Assembly: GCA_947505055.1 (NCBI GenBank)
Contig: CANNLO010000055.1
Location: forward strand, 1 to 19,899
From: Methylococcaceae bacterium
GTDB taxonomy: Bacteria; Pseudomonadota; Gammaproteobacteria; Methylococcales; Methylomonadaceae
Reading direction: 5' to 3'
DNA: 19,899 nucleotides
The notes beneath the pieces are model-generated. The model was not told where the DNA came from. It made no database searches and saw nothing but the letters and a program-made list of their open reading frames with translations. The first letter of the stretch is position 1; every line of letters begins with the position of its first letter. The position numbers were made by a program, and so were the translations under genes. Positions 1-8,331 of this stretch are shown here, piece after piece.

Positions 1-126
1 CGCGCCCCTGAGGAAAAGGAAGATTTTACTGCAATAAAATCATCCGATCCTGAAAATCAGGGTAAGGACAAAATTGATAAAAATGCTATCAAAGGCAAAA
101 CGACTAAAAATATCGGACACTTGTAA
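1..126 (+). CDS. C-terminal tail of an unidentified protein (5' end outside window)
   Basis: Frame 1 is open from the first base and stops at TAA 124-126, giving 41 residues that end in TKNIGHL. The tail is very hydrophilic and rich in Lys, Asp, Glu and Asn, with no hydrophobic segment, so it looks like a disordered C-terminus. No family can be assigned. It lies 38 bp upstream of the ene-reductase start on the same strand, so the two may be cotranscribed. The frame could be open by chance, but it ends just before a well-placed start of a real gene. Confidence 0.45.
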   Translation, partial: RAPEEKEDFTAIKSSDPENQGKDKIDKNAIKGKTTKNIGHL

Positions 127-164
127 TAGTCGTTAAAATATTACCAATACCCTGAGAGTACTTG

Positions 165-1259
165 ATGACATCAATAGCGCAAGATAAGATCAATCTGTTT
201 TCTCCTATTCTTATAGGAGATTTAAACTTAACTAATCGAATCATGATGGCTCCCCTGACGCGCAACAGGGCTGGCGAGGGCAATGCGCCAAAAGCGATGA
301 ATGTTGAGTATTACCGACAACGGGCCAGTGCCGGTTTGATTATTAGCGAAGGCAGTCAAATATCAGCTAACGCAATTGGCTATCCCGGAACACCCGGCAT
401 TCATTCGGAAGAACAAATCGCTGGCTGGAAACAAATCACCGATGGAGTTCACGAACAAGGTGGTCACATTTTCATCCAACTCTGGCATACCGGCAGAATA
501 TCTCATTCCTCACTGCTACCGGATCAAAGTCTACCTGTTGCACCCTCTGCGCTAAAGGCCAACGGACAGGCAATGACTTTTACTGGCATGCAGGACTTTG
601 AAATACCGCATGCACTAACTCTAGCCGAACTATCTTATATCGTTAACGATTATGCAATAGCCGCGCAAAATGCAAAGTTGGCCGGGTTTGATGGTGTCGA
701 GATTCATGCCGCGAATGGCTATTTGCTGGATCAGTTTTTAAGAGACAGCACCAACTTACGGGATGATAACTACGGTGGCAGTATTGCCAACCGCATGCGC
801 TTGTTGATTGAAGTTGTAGAAAGAGTCATCACCATTTGGGGAGCATCTTGTGTCGGGGTGAGGCTATCGCCCGAAAACAGCTTTAACGATATTAAAGACA
901 GCCAACCGCAACTGACTTTTAACGCAATCGCCAAAAAATTATCCGACTGCCCTCTGGCTTATCTGCATGTTCTGGAAGGCGATATGCTGTCCGGTGAACG
1001 ACATTTGGATTATGTAGCATTAAGAAATTGTTTTAAAGGTTACTACATGGCCAATAATGGCTATGATCTTGATTCAGGCAATAAAGCGATTGAACAAAAT
1101 CATGCCGACATGGTGGCTTTCGGTCAATTATTTATTGCCAATCCCGATTTACCGGAGCGCTTTGCCAAAAATCTGCCGTTGAACGAACCCGATCGAAATA
1201 CCTTTTATGGCGGCGACGAAAAAGGCTATACCGATTATCCAAGTTATGGCGAGCAATAA
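165..1259 (+). CDS. Old Yellow Enzyme family ene-reductase (NemA/alkene reductase-like)
   Basis: This is a single-domain TIM-barrel FMN flavoprotein of 364 aa, the usual length of NemA/PETN-reductase-type enzymes, which reduce activated C=C bonds with NAD(P)H. Visible motifs are NRIMMAPLTRNRA near residue 25, QLWHTGRISH near 105, EIHAANGYLLDQFLRDS near 179-195 and VGVRLSP near 230. By family alignment His181 and Asn184 are the substrate-binding pair and Tyr186 the proton donor. The C-terminus has the typical FYGGDEKGYTDYPSYGEQ. ATG 165 is preferred over the in-frame TTG at 162 because GAGAG at 154-158 is 6 nt from it. An oddity is the phosphate-site region: the usual G-R before the IANPDL motif is G-Q (Q321), and the usual NGG loop reads NNG. 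The true substrate is unknown. The gene ends directly against the convergent SDR gene. Confidence 0.9.
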   Translation: MTSIAQDKINLFSPILIGDLNLTNRIMMAPLTRNRAGEGNAPKAMNVEYYRQRASAGLIISEGSQISANAIGYPGTPGIHSEEQIAGWKQITDGVHEQGGHIFIQLWHTGRISHSSLLPDQSLPVAPSALKANGQAMTFTGMQDFEIPHALTLAELSYIVNDYAIAAQNAKLAGFDGVEIHAANGYLLDQFLRDSTNLRDDNYGGSIANRMRLLIEVVERVITIWGASCVGVRLSPENSFNDIKDSQPQLTFNAIAKKLSDCPLAYLHVLEGDMLSGERHLDYVALRNCFKGYYMANNGYDLDSGNKAIEQNHADMVAFGQLFIANPDLPERFAKNLPLNEPDRNTFYGGDEKGYTDYPSYGEQ

Positions 1260-2156
1260 TCAATCATTCCTCGCTTTGATTAACTCAAGATAGCCGTCTT
1301 TATAGCCGGGATATTGAAACTTATATCCCAAGGCTTTTAACCGCGCATTATTGCAACGCTTATTCATCGCTACTTTTGCACCGATGGGCGACAACCTGGC
1401 CTCTGACTTAAAGGTTGGTAGCATCGTAACCCCACTACCTTCCTTGGATGTCGGGGCTTGGCACTTTAGCTGTTCTGCAAGCCAGGACATGACTTCCCAG
1501 GTCGGTGCCGGATCATCATCACTGGCCAGGTAACATTTTGCCAAGGCTTTACCCGCCAAACGTTGTTCCAGTAAAAAACCTAAAACGCCAACACAATCCT
1601 GCTGATGTATCCGATTAGTGAAATAAGGTGGAGTTTGCTGAATATCCGGTATTTGCAACGCAAGTCTTAGCAAATACTCTCGCCCAGGTCCGTAAATACC
1701 GGAAAAGCGCACCACGATATTAGCCGGATTGAACGCCATCAAAGTTTGTTCAGCTTGCCTGATCAACTGGCTGGCAATATTGTCCGGCTCAGTGATCGAA
1801 TCTTCATCAACCCATTCGCCTTGCGTCTGTCCGTATACACTGGTCGAGGAAACCAGAAACCAGTTTGCCATGGGTAGCCTCGCAAGCAGATTCTTCAAGC
1901 CAATCTCATAAACGCTGTGATAACTTTGTTCATTGCGGCCTTCCGGCGAAACGATAAAAAAGACCTGAGTAAAATCGCTCGCAAGCTTGTTCAGATCATC
2001 AACTGAACTGATGTCGGCACTGACATAGTTAATGTGACTGGCCGCAGAAACCGGCGGATTACGTTTTAACCCGGTTATCTGATGGCCCTGCCTTGCTAAT
2101 ACCTCGGCAAGCGCAGAACCAATTGCACCGCAGCCGACAATGAGTATTTTGGCCAT
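1260..2156 (-). CDS. Atypical short-chain dehydrogenase/reductase, YeeZ-like NAD(P)-binding protein
   Basis: This 298 aa protein has an N-terminal Rossmann fold, with the dinucleotide motif GCGAIGS at residues 8-14. The central motif SSTSVYGQTQGEWVDE (103-118) and RFSGIYGPGRE (150-160) are typical of epimerase-like atypical SDRs such as E. coli YeeZ. The classical YxxxK pair is incomplete: Tyr108 is present but position 112 is Gln, so ordinary SDR catalysis is doubtful. The start at ATG 2156 is chosen because the Rossmann strand begins right there, as in the family; the longer open frame would add 21 unrelated residues. It lies 1 nt after the ybgA stop (TAACATG), so the two genes are very likely translated as a coupled pair. 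Its substrate is unknown. The stop TGA 1262-1260 abuts the stop of the convergent ene-reductase gene with no bases between them. Confidence 0.82.
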   Translation of the reverse strand: MAKILIVGCGAIGSALAEVLARQGHQITGLKRNPPVSAASHINYVSADISSVDDLNKLASDFTQVFFIVSPEGRNEQSYHSVYEIGLKNLLARLPMANWFLVSSTSVYGQTQGEWVDEDSITEPDNIASQLIRQAEQTLMAFNPANIVVRFSGIYGPGREYLLRLALQIPDIQQTPPYFTNRIHQQDCVGVLGFLLEQRLAGKALAKCYLASDDDPAPTWEVMSWLAEQLKCQAPTSKEGSGVTMLPTFKSEARLSPIGAKVAMNKRCNNARLKALGYKFQYPGYKDGYLELIKARND

Positions 2157-2157
2157 G

Positions 2158-3093
2158 TTATAGCCGATTGATAAGTTGTAATTCTTGCGGATAAGGCGAC
2201 ATGTAATATGATTCTTCAATATACGGATCGGGGCTTTTACGGAAATGATGCTTAAGCAAGGTTAACGGCACTATCAATGGAATGTAACCGTTCCGATAAC
2301 GCTCAATCACTTCGCACAACTCTGCTTTATCGTCAGCGCTTAACGCTTTTTTCAAATAGCCTTGAATATGCTGCAACACATTGACATGATTTTTGCGGGT
2401 AGCCGGTTTTTTTAACGTCATCATCAACTGCAAAATATACTGCTCTGCAACTTCAGCGACATTGGTTTTAGTCACACCGGCCAATAGCTGCCCCAAGTCA
2501 CGATAATCTTCATGGCTCATGATGATCAATTTATGTCGTGCATGAAAATTGGTCAGACTGGCTGGTGTCAACCCTTCAACAAGCAGATTTTTCCATCGAT
2601 GCAGCACATAAACACGCTGAATAAAGTTCTCGCGCAAGCCTGCATCGCCCATACGACCTTCCTCCTCTACCGGCATTAAAGGATTGTTTCGCATCATTTG
2701 TTCAGCGTAAATACCGAATCCATCTTTATGAGGCTGCTCACCCCTAAAGACTTTGACCCGTTCCATACCACAACTGGGCGAATCCTTTTTCAGAATATAA
2801 CCACATAAAGCAGCGTGCGCGTCTTTTTGTTGGTTGGCATAATTACGTAAACGTTCGGTTACATCAAAGTCAGGATCTTTAATACCAACACAACTGACCA
2901 CTTTATTGATTTTGACCAAATGCAAGGTAGGACGAGGTGCGCCCAAACCTATCCCCATTTCCGGACACAAGGGTAAAAAATCGAAATATTCAGTCAGCGT
3001 ACCGGTAATATAAGAGTCTTTTTTGTGGCCACCGTCATAGCGGACATTCTCGCCTAATAAACAACTGCTGATACCGATAGGAATTTTTTTCAT
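2158..3093 (-). CDS. ybgA: YbgA-type protein: DUF523 (TudS-like) domain fused to DUF1722
   Basis: The protein is 311 aa with two domains. Residues 1 to about 150 are DUF523, with ISSCLLGENVRYDGGHK, LCPEMGIGLGAPRPT and KKDSPSCGM. Residues from about 185 to 305 are DUF1722, starting at RHKLIIMSHEDYRDLG and holding a YIPLIVPLTLLKHH segment. DUF523 includes the thiouracil desulfidase TudS, an iron-sulfur enzyme. Cys11, Cys43 and Cys108 sit where the three cluster cysteines are expected, and Glu45 in the CPE motif matches the catalytic Glu I recall for TudS. DUF1722 has no established function; E. coli YbgA has the same architecture. A desulfurase or iron-sulfur role is therefore inference from family. 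The start at ATG 3093 fits the family N-terminus, although no clear Shine-Dalgarno is seen. The gene leads a probable operon with the SDR gene and is divergent from bpt. Confidence 0.88.
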   Translation of the reverse strand: MKKIPIGISSCLLGENVRYDGGHKKDSYITGTLTEYFDFLPLCPEMGIGLGAPRPTLHLVKINKVVSCVGIKDPDFDVTERLRNYANQQKDAHAALCGYILKKDSPSCGMERVKVFRGEQPHKDGFGIYAEQMMRNNPLMPVEEEGRMGDAGLRENFIQRVYVLHRWKNLLVEGLTPASLTNFHARHKLIIMSHEDYRDLGQLLAGVTKTNVAEVAEQYILQLMMTLKKPATRKNHVNVLQHIQGYLKKALSADDKAELCEVIERYRNGYIPLIVPLTLLKHHFRKSPDPYIEESYYMSPYPQELQLINRL

Positions 3094-3220
3094 AAAATAA
3101 AATTGCGAATTAATTTCTTGTCCCTTGAGTTTATAGGCTTCAGCGAATATTACAATTGTTTTTTGAGTGCTCCAAATAACTGGCCTGGTCGACTTTGTAA
3201 GTTCTCTCTAAACTTAGCGT

Positions 3221-3226
3221 TATAAT
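3221..3226 (+). promoter_or_regulatory. Probable -10 element for bpt
   Basis: A perfect TATAAT lies in the 171-bp divergent gap between ybgA and bpt, about 39 nt before the bpt ATG. No good -35 hexamer is present at 16-18 bp; TTGTAA at 3195-3200 is 20 bp away. An activator may help, or the match may be chance in AT-rich DNA. The only opposite-strand pair seen for ybgA (TTGGAG, 17 bp, TAATAT) is poor. Confidence 0.4.
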
Positions 3227-3264
3227 GTTGTCTGATACCATTTCTGCATACCACAACGACATAT

Positions 3265-3966
3265 ATGACTTCTATCCCCCTAATGATTTCCAGCCCGCAT
3301 CCATGCAGCTATCTGGCGGATAATTTTGCGCAATCGGTATTTGTTAAGCCTCAATTTACCTTGACTAACGGAGTTTATTCACAGCTTATCGCACATGGTT
3401 TCAGACGTAGCGGAGATAATGTATACACACCCCGCTGCGAGAACTGTTCCCAATGTGTACCGGTTCGCTTAGCTGTTAAACAATTTCTTCCTAACCGTCG
3501 CCAAAAACGTTGCCTGCAGAGAAACCTTGATACTACCGTCATCATCAAACCTGTTGCATTCGAACAAAAACATTACGAAATGTATCTACGTTACCAAAAC
3601 CAACGGCATGCTGGTGGCAATATGGCCAACACCAGACCCGAAGAGTACCTTAACTTTTTAGGCAGTACCTGGTGTGATACGCGATTTATTGAATTTTCAA
3701 TTGCCGGTGAACTTGCCGCCTTGGCCATCGTCGATTACCTGGATAATGCCCTGTCAGCTGTTTATACGTTCTTTGACCCCAAATTTTCAGACTATAGCCT
3801 TGGCGTTTATGCGGTACTTTGGCAGATAAGCACCGCACAAGAACAAGGCGTTGATTGGCTCTATCTGGGATTTTGGATTGCTGATTGCCAAAAAATGAAC
3901 TATAAAATCCAATATCAGCCACTACAAGGTTTAATTAATCAACAGTGGCAATTTCTAAAAAAATAA
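3265..3966 (+). CDS. bpt: Aspartate/glutamate leucyltransferase (Bpt)
   Basis: Bpt transfers Leu from Leu-tRNA to proteins with N-terminal Asp or Glu, making them bacterial N-end-rule substrates for ClpS/ClpAP in the cytoplasm. The 233 aa length is normal for bacterial Bpt. The N-terminal arginyltransferase-type domain carries HPCSYLADNFAQSVF (Cys14), then YSQLIAHGFRRSGDNVY and the cysteine cluster CENCSQCVPVR (Cys58, Cys61, Cys64). The C-terminal GNAT-like half shows the family signatures VYTFFDP (about 167), SLGVYAVLWQI and LYLGFWIADCQKMNYK (about 200-215). The related eukaryotic ATE1 has been reported to bind an iron-sulfur cluster through N-terminal cysteines; whether Bpt does so is not shown. 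The start is the only ATG near the family N-terminus; its ribosome site is weak. The usual partner gene aat is not next to it in this window. A DUF5062-like gene follows after 47 bp. Confidence 0.93.
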   Translation: MTSIPLMISSPHPCSYLADNFAQSVFVKPQFTLTNGVYSQLIAHGFRRSGDNVYTPRCENCSQCVPVRLAVKQFLPNRRQKRCLQRNLDTTVIIKPVAFEQKHYEMYLRYQNQRHAGGNMANTRPEEYLNFLGSTWCDTRFIEFSIAGELAALAIVDYLDNALSAVYTFFDPKFSDYSLGVYAVLWQISTAQEQGVDWLYLGFWIADCQKMNYKIQYQPLQGLINQQWQFLKK

Positions 3967-4013
3967 TTAGCGTATTGGTAAAATAACTTAAATTCAAAAC
4001 AGGGAGATCATCA

Positions 4014-4274
4014 ATGGCTAAATTAAAAAATGAACCACAGCTACTCAAAAAAGCGATGGAAGTTGGCGAAAATTATGCAAAAAATCGTGGTTACGCAAAC
4101 TTTACTGCAACTGATTCGGCAAAAGACAAAACTGAATGCCTTTATCGCCTACTGGTGAACGACAAATTACTTCAGCCCTTGGCACTGGATCAGGAAAATG
4201 GTGTCAATATGAAACATAAGCTGGCGTTATGGATAGCCAAACAATTACCAAAAGATCACCCACTTCTGAAATAA
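4014..4274 (+). CDS. Small conserved cytosolic protein, DUF5062-like
   Basis: This is an 86 aa basic, soluble protein with no signal peptide or membrane segment. It has the conserved-looking blocks NEPQLLKKAMEVG, TDSAKDKTECLYRLLVNDKL and MKHKLALWIAKQLPKDHPLL, which match my memory of the DUF5062 family found in gammaproteobacteria; the function of that family is unknown. It is predicted to be largely helical. A strong ribosome site AGGGAG (4001-4006) is 7 nt before the ATG, which supports real and possibly high expression. It sits between bpt and the oxidoreductase gene, with gaps of 47 and 25 bp, and may share their transcript. Codon use resembles its neighbours. The family name is the least certain part; the existence of the gene is well supported. 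Confidence 0.7.
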   Translation: MAKLKNEPQLLKKAMEVGENYAKNRGYANFTATDSAKDKTECLYRLLVNDKLLQPLALDQENGVNMKHKLALWIAKQLPKDHPLLK

Positions 4275-4299
4275 GTCCAACTCACTTAAGGCTACCATC

Positions 4300-5313
4300 A
4301 TGACTAACAAAACAAAATTACGCTGGGGTATTCTAGGTGCCGCGCGTATTAACGAACGCCTGATGCCTGCCATTGTTGAAGCCGACAATGCAGAACTTAC
4401 GGCTATAGCCAGCCGACGCCCTGGAGCTGCCGCTCAAACCTTGGCTCAATATGCCCCGGGCCAAAAGCAGGTGAATGTTTATGACGATCTTGACGAGTTA
4501 CTTGCCGACCCGTCTATTGATGCCATTTATTTGCCGCTTGCCAACCACGAACACGCAAAATGGACCTTGCGTGCCATCGAACAAGGCAAACATGTACTGT
4601 GCGAAAAGCCTATGGCCTTAACGATCGCCGATATTAACTCGATTTCAGCAGCTGCACAGCAGCATAAGGTCACGGTCATGGAAGGTTTTATGTACCGCTT
4701 CCACCCACAACATGCCAGGGTTCAAGAATTAATTGCTTCAGGGCTCATCGGCGAAATAAGGTCAGTACGATCCAGCTTTTCTTTTATGATGCGACCTGCA
4801 CGACTGTATCGGTTAACAGAGAGCGTTGATAATGGCGGCGGAGCGATGTGGGATATCGGTTGTTATGCTATTCATTCAGCGAGGCAGTTTTTTAAAGAAC
4901 CCGCTGTTGCCGTCACTGCTGTGGCCAAATATGTCGAAAGTGGCGCTGACATTGCCAACAGTGGCATCATCGATTTTGGTGATGGTAAATACGCACAATT
5001 TGATTTCAGTTTTGAACGTGCACGACGTTGTGAATATGAGATTATTGGCACTTTGGGCGGCATAAAATGTCATAACGTCTGGACAATGCCTGGCGATGTG
5101 CCGGTAATTTCCTGGTGGACTGAAGAAGCTAACAACGCTGAAGAACGACTGCCGACGGCCAATCACTTTAAATTAGAAATTGAACATTTCAGTGCCTGCG
5201 TATTAAATGGCACTGCACCTAAACTGTCATTAGAGGATGCCAAACAAAATTGCCAAATTATCGTTGCCGCTCTGGAATCTGCGGCAACGGGTCAAAGAAT
5301 CCGGCTAATTTAA
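4300..5313 (+). CDS. Gfo/Idh/MocA family NAD(P)-dependent oxidoreductase
   Basis: The protein is 337 aa, the usual length. The N-terminal Rossmann domain begins with LRWGILGAARIN (residues 7-18) and holds the family signature EKP at 102-104 (HVLCEKPMALT), where the Lys acts in catalysis and cofactor binding. EGFMYRFHPQH near 127-137 and the GGGAMWDIGCYAIHSARQ block near 180-195 belong to the C-terminal substrate domain. The last block resembles dihydrodiol or sugar dehydrogenase members. The family oxidises or reduces sugars, inositols and similar cyclic alcohols; the substrate cannot be told here. The start ATG has AAGG at 4288-4291, 8 nt upstream. It is the last gene of the bpt/DUF5062 plus-strand run and converges on the chemoreceptor gene, with only 48 bp between their stops and no clear terminator hairpin. 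Confidence 0.88.
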   Translation: MTNKTKLRWGILGAARINERLMPAIVEADNAELTAIASRRPGAAAQTLAQYAPGQKQVNVYDDLDELLADPSIDAIYLPLANHEHAKWTLRAIEQGKHVLCEKPMALTIADINSISAAAQQHKVTVMEGFMYRFHPQHARVQELIASGLIGEIRSVRSSFSFMMRPARLYRLTESVDNGGGAMWDIGCYAIHSARQFFKEPAVAVTAVAKYVESGADIANSGIIDFGDGKYAQFDFSFERARRCEYEIIGTLGGIKCHNVWTMPGDVPVISWWTEEANNAEERLPTANHFKLEIEHFSACVLNGTAPKLSLEDAKQNCQIIVAALESAATGQRIRLI

Positions 5314-5361
5314 CTTATAATCATCTTGGTAATTTAGAGAACAGCCGCGTGTCTTAAGGTC

Positions 5362-8190
5362 TCAAAACTCTTCCCATTCATCCCCATGAGACGCGACTGA
5401 CTTAGGCTTGATCGGGGAAACAGGTTTTGATGCATAGCTTTTCTGACTACTAGCTGTGTTTTTAACAACGGTTGGAGACTGTACTTGCTTAACAGTCCTG
5501 GGGTTGTCATCTATTCTAAAACCACTTACCGTAATCGACAAATTGTGCGCTTGTTCTTCCAATGATTCTGCCGAAGCGGCTGCCTGTTCTACCAACGCCG
5601 CATTTTGCTGGGTAACATCGTCCATTTGGGCCACTGCCTGATTGACCTGTTCAATGCCAGAGGTTTGCTCCATTGAAGCGGCACTGATCTCAGCCATAAT
5701 AGTGGTCACGCCACGAATAGAGTTAACGATCTCGCCCATGGTTTTTCCAGCTTGAGCGACCAATTTGGCGCCATCTTCAACTTTTTCTACCGAATCGCCA
5801 ATCAGACCTTTGATTTCACCTGCTGCCGCAGCAGCACGCTGTGCCAGATTACGCACTTCGACGGCCACCACGGCAAAGCCTCTGCCTTGTTCACCGGCTC
5901 TGGCAGCTTCCACGGCAGCGTTCAGCGCAAGTATATTAGTCTGGAAAGCAATGCCATCAATAACGGCGATAATATCGACAATTTTTCGCGAAGCTTCATT
6001 AATACCTTCCATCGTTGTCACAACCTGATCTACCACCGTGACACCTTTACCTGCTATGGTCGAAGCATCAACAGCAAGCTGATTGGCATATTTTGCGTTT
6101 TCACTGTTTTGTTTCACTGTAGACGTTAACTCTTCCATACTGGCAGCGGTTTCTTCCAGACTGGCCGCCTGCTCTTCGGTACGCTGTGACAAGTCATTAT
6201 TACCAGCGGCAATCTCTTTTGAAGCGGTATTGATGCTGTCTGTCGCTTCCTTAATCTGGCCAATAATATCTTTCAGTTTTTCTACTGTTGCATTGGAATC
6301 ATCTTTAAGCTGTCCAAAAGTACCCGAGTAGTCATTGGTAATAGTTTCCGTTAAATCGCCTTGCGATAAGGCACCCAAAACCCGGGCTACCTCTTTAAGC
6401 GCACTCTCACTGGTTCCAAGCAACTGGTTTATGCCAGTTCCAAGTTGCAAGATAAAACCATCCTTATCCTGCAAAGCCAACCGCTTGGATAGATCGCCCA
6501 TCACAGAAGCTTCCACAATTTCAGCAACTTCTTTTTCCACAGAGACTTCGTCAGTCCGATCTACCCATTCAGCAACCGTTCCAAGTCTGTGTCCGAGTGT
6601 GTTGACCATAGGGTTGGCAGTCACCACCATAGCGCGGCTACCCAATAACATGCTGGCTTTATAAGTGCTACTCAAAGAAGCCAGTAACTGAGCTTGGTGC
6701 GCCGGTTTTTTGTGGAAGCCATCTATATTGGTACCCAGCAAATGAGCCGTTGAGAAATCTGGCAGTTGCTCGAGAAGTTCTGCCTCGGCTTTGCCAAGAA
6801 TTTCAACCACCGCTTTGTTGATATAAACAATATTACGGTTGTTATCGGCAATCATCACGCCAGTGCAAATACTATCCAGCGCTATTTTAACGCGAAGATT
6901 TTCTTCAGAAATTCGGGTGATTTCGGCAATATCAAAACCCAGTTTAGTTTGCATAGACTTAAGCGACTCAAGCACTTTGCCAATTTCGTCCTGATGTTCA
7001 ATTTGAATGACATTGTCATAATCGCCTTGTGCCATTTTAGAAAAATGCACAGTGGCTGCGCTTAAAGGTCGCACAATAATACGGATCAAGTTGATACCTA
7101 ACCACAAAACCAGCAAAAATCCGACAACAATCAGACCGATAGAAATCTGTAGGGTATTATCATAACGGGCTTGTGAGTTCTCATAGGCATTTTTGGCTAC
7201 ATCCTGTTGTAACTGCATTAGTTTTTGCAAACCTTCATCTACCGTTTCGTAAAGTGGACGAATTTTTTCAACAATGATACTGTTGGCAAGTACCATGTCA
7301 TTGGCTCTGAGAGCGGTGATTGCCGGCTTCAATCCTTCGCCAACAAAATGTTTTCTATCCTCTGCAAACTTATCAGCGAACTCTTGTTCTTCCGGTATCA
7401 GCTTATTAGTTTTGTATTCATCCCATATTCGGGTAATTTCCGAGATATTTTGCTCTACTTCGGCAGTGTTTTTCTGGACTATTTCGGGAGTTGGCGTCAC
7501 CAGGCTTGCCGTAATCCGAATACGATTAGTCAATAATAGTCTCTGGATTTTTGACAACTGATTGATCGGCAAGGTTCGCTCTTCGTAGACTGACTTCAGA
7601 CTATTATTAGCATTGTCCATGCCAGACAACCCCAAGCCACCTATTCCTAATAACAGCAGCAACGCGGCTGCGATCAAAAATATTAAACGACGCTTGATAT
7701 TAAAATTTCTGAACAAGTTCAGCTTGGTTAACAATGTGGATTTAACGATTTTTCCGTCTTGAATTTTTAGATTGCCTGCTTTGCCTTCGCGAAAGAGTTT
7801 GTAGGCAGTGTTGGCGCCTGAAACTTGTTCGTATTCGGGTTTTCTGCGAACAGACATGTAACCGATCAGTTGGTTTCCTTCGTAGATGGGTGCAGCATTC
7901 GCCAATACCCAATAATAATCACCATTTTTACAACGATTTTTAACCAAGCCTGACCAAGGTCGACCTGCTTTAAGCGATTTCCACATGTCCTCAAACGCTT
8001 CAATGGGCATGTCTGGATGGCGTACAATATTATGTGAAACTCCAATCAACTCTTTTTCGGTAAAACCACTAACTCGAATGAAATCTTCATTGATATAAGT
8101 AATTACCCCTTTAAGATCGGTCTTGGAAACAATAGAATCTGTCTCAGTCAAGACGTATTCTACATTAGAAACCGGCATATTGATTTTCAT
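5362..8190 (-). CDS. Methyl-accepting chemotaxis protein with Aer-type PAS, periplasmic domain, multiple HAMPs and second PAS
   Basis: This 942 aa chemoreceptor has a cytoplasmic N-terminal PAS (about 12-118) with Aer-like HPDMP (58-62), [19 protein letters not shown] (78-96) and Trp94. Aer PAS domains bind FAD and sense redox or energy state. TM1 is about 168-189. A helical periplasmic domain of the four-helix-bundle type follows (about 190-345), then TM2 (about 348-370) and HAMP (371-420). A second PAS (about 430-548) precedes two HAMP-like repeats (GDLSKRL..DGF near 565 and QGDLTETI near 610). The kinase-control hairpin tip is 745-776 ([20 protein letters not shown] then [12 protein letters not shown]). 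The protein ends in DEWEEF after a flexible Pro/Ser/Lys linker, a CheR/CheB-type tether like the NWETF of Tar and Tsr. GGAAG lies just upstream of the ATG. No che genes are nearby, so it is an orphan receptor locus. Confidence 0.95.
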   Translation of the reverse strand: MKINMPVSNVEYVLTETDSIVSKTDLKGVITYINEDFIRVSGFTEKELIGVSHNIVRHPDMPIEAFEDMWKSLKAGRPWSGLVKNRCKNGDYYWVLANAAPIYEGNQLIGYMSVRRKPEYEQVSGANTAYKLFREGKAGNLKIQDGKIVKSTLLTKLNLFRNFNIKRRLIFLIAAALLLLLGIGGLGLSGMDNANNSLKSVYEERTLPINQLSKIQRLLLTNRIRITASLVTPTPEIVQKNTAEVEQNISEITRIWDEYKTNKLIPEEQEFADKFAEDRKHFVGEGLKPAITALRANDMVLANSIIVEKIRPLYETVDEGLQKLMQLQQDVAKNAYENSQARYDNTLQISIGLIVVGFLLVLWLGINLIRIIVRPLSAATVHFSKMAQGDYDNVIQIEHQDEIGKVLESLKSMQTKLGFDIAEITRISEENLRVKIALDSICTGVMIADNNRNIVYINKAVVEILGKAEAELLEQLPDFSTAHLLGTNIDGFHKKPAHQAQLLASLSSTYKASMLLGSRAMVVTANPMVNTLGHRLGTVAEWVDRTDEVSVEKEVAEIVEASVMGDLSKRLALQDKDGFILQLGTGINQLLGTSESALKEVARVLGALSQGDLTETITNDYSGTFGQLKDDSNATVEKLKDIIGQIKEATDSINTASKEIAAGNNDLSQRTEEQAASLEETAASMEELTSTVKQNSENAKYANQLAVDASTIAGKGVTVVDQVVTTMEGINEASRKIVDIIAVIDGIAFQTNILALNAAVEAARAGEQGRGFAVVAVEVRNLAQRAAAAAGEIKGLIGDSVEKVEDGAKLVAQAGKTMGEIVNSIRGVTTIMAEISAASMEQTSGIEQVNQAVAQMDDVTQQNAALVEQAAASAESLEEQAHNLSITVSGFRIDDNPRTVKQVQSPTVVKNTASSQKSYASKPVSPIKPKSVASHGDEWEEF

Positions 8191-8255
8191 GATTTCTTCC
8201 TATTGCGCTTAAAAAGATAGACCTGCTACAAAACCTATAAACTATAGAATCACCT

Positions 8256-8277
8256 ATTTAAACCTTACGATTTAAAT
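8256..8277. repeat. Inverted repeat in chemoreceptor leader
   Basis: ATTTAAA (8256-8262) and TTTAAAT (8271-8277) form a 7-bp inverted repeat with an 8-nt spacer. It lies about 20-40 nt inside the transcript predicted from the promoter at 8304-8331. It could be an operator half-site pair or only AT-rich coincidence. Confidence 0.3.
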
Positions 8278-8303
8278 GTTTGTCTTTTTCTATACCTGAT
8301 CTA

Positions 8304-8331
8304 ATTATACTGCATTCTTCGACATAACCAA
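8304..8331 (-). promoter_or_regulatory. Candidate sigma70 promoter for the chemoreceptor gene
   Basis: Read on the minus strand, TTGGTT (8331-8326), a 16-bp spacer and a perfect TATAAT (8309-8304) precede the gene and leave a leader of about 110 nt. The -35 matches consensus at only 3 of 6 positions. No match to the flagellar sigma28 pattern (TAAA, gap, GCCGATAA) was found, although many chemoreceptor genes use it. Confidence 0.42.

Noticed and set aside
2157..2219. Longer N-terminus for the SDR gene (start at 2219)
   Set aside because: The extra 21 residues lie inside the ybgA coding sequence and precede a Rossmann strand that starts right at ATG 2156.
3094..3264. Candidate tRNA or riboswitch in the ybgA-bpt gap
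   Set aside because: No cloverleaf or conserved aptamer pattern is seen; only a -10-like element is supported.
5456..7561. Several plus-strand open frames of 80-125 codons inside the chemoreceptor gene
   Set aside because: They are antisense to a strongly conserved 942 aa receptor, have no family resemblance and arise from its codon pattern.
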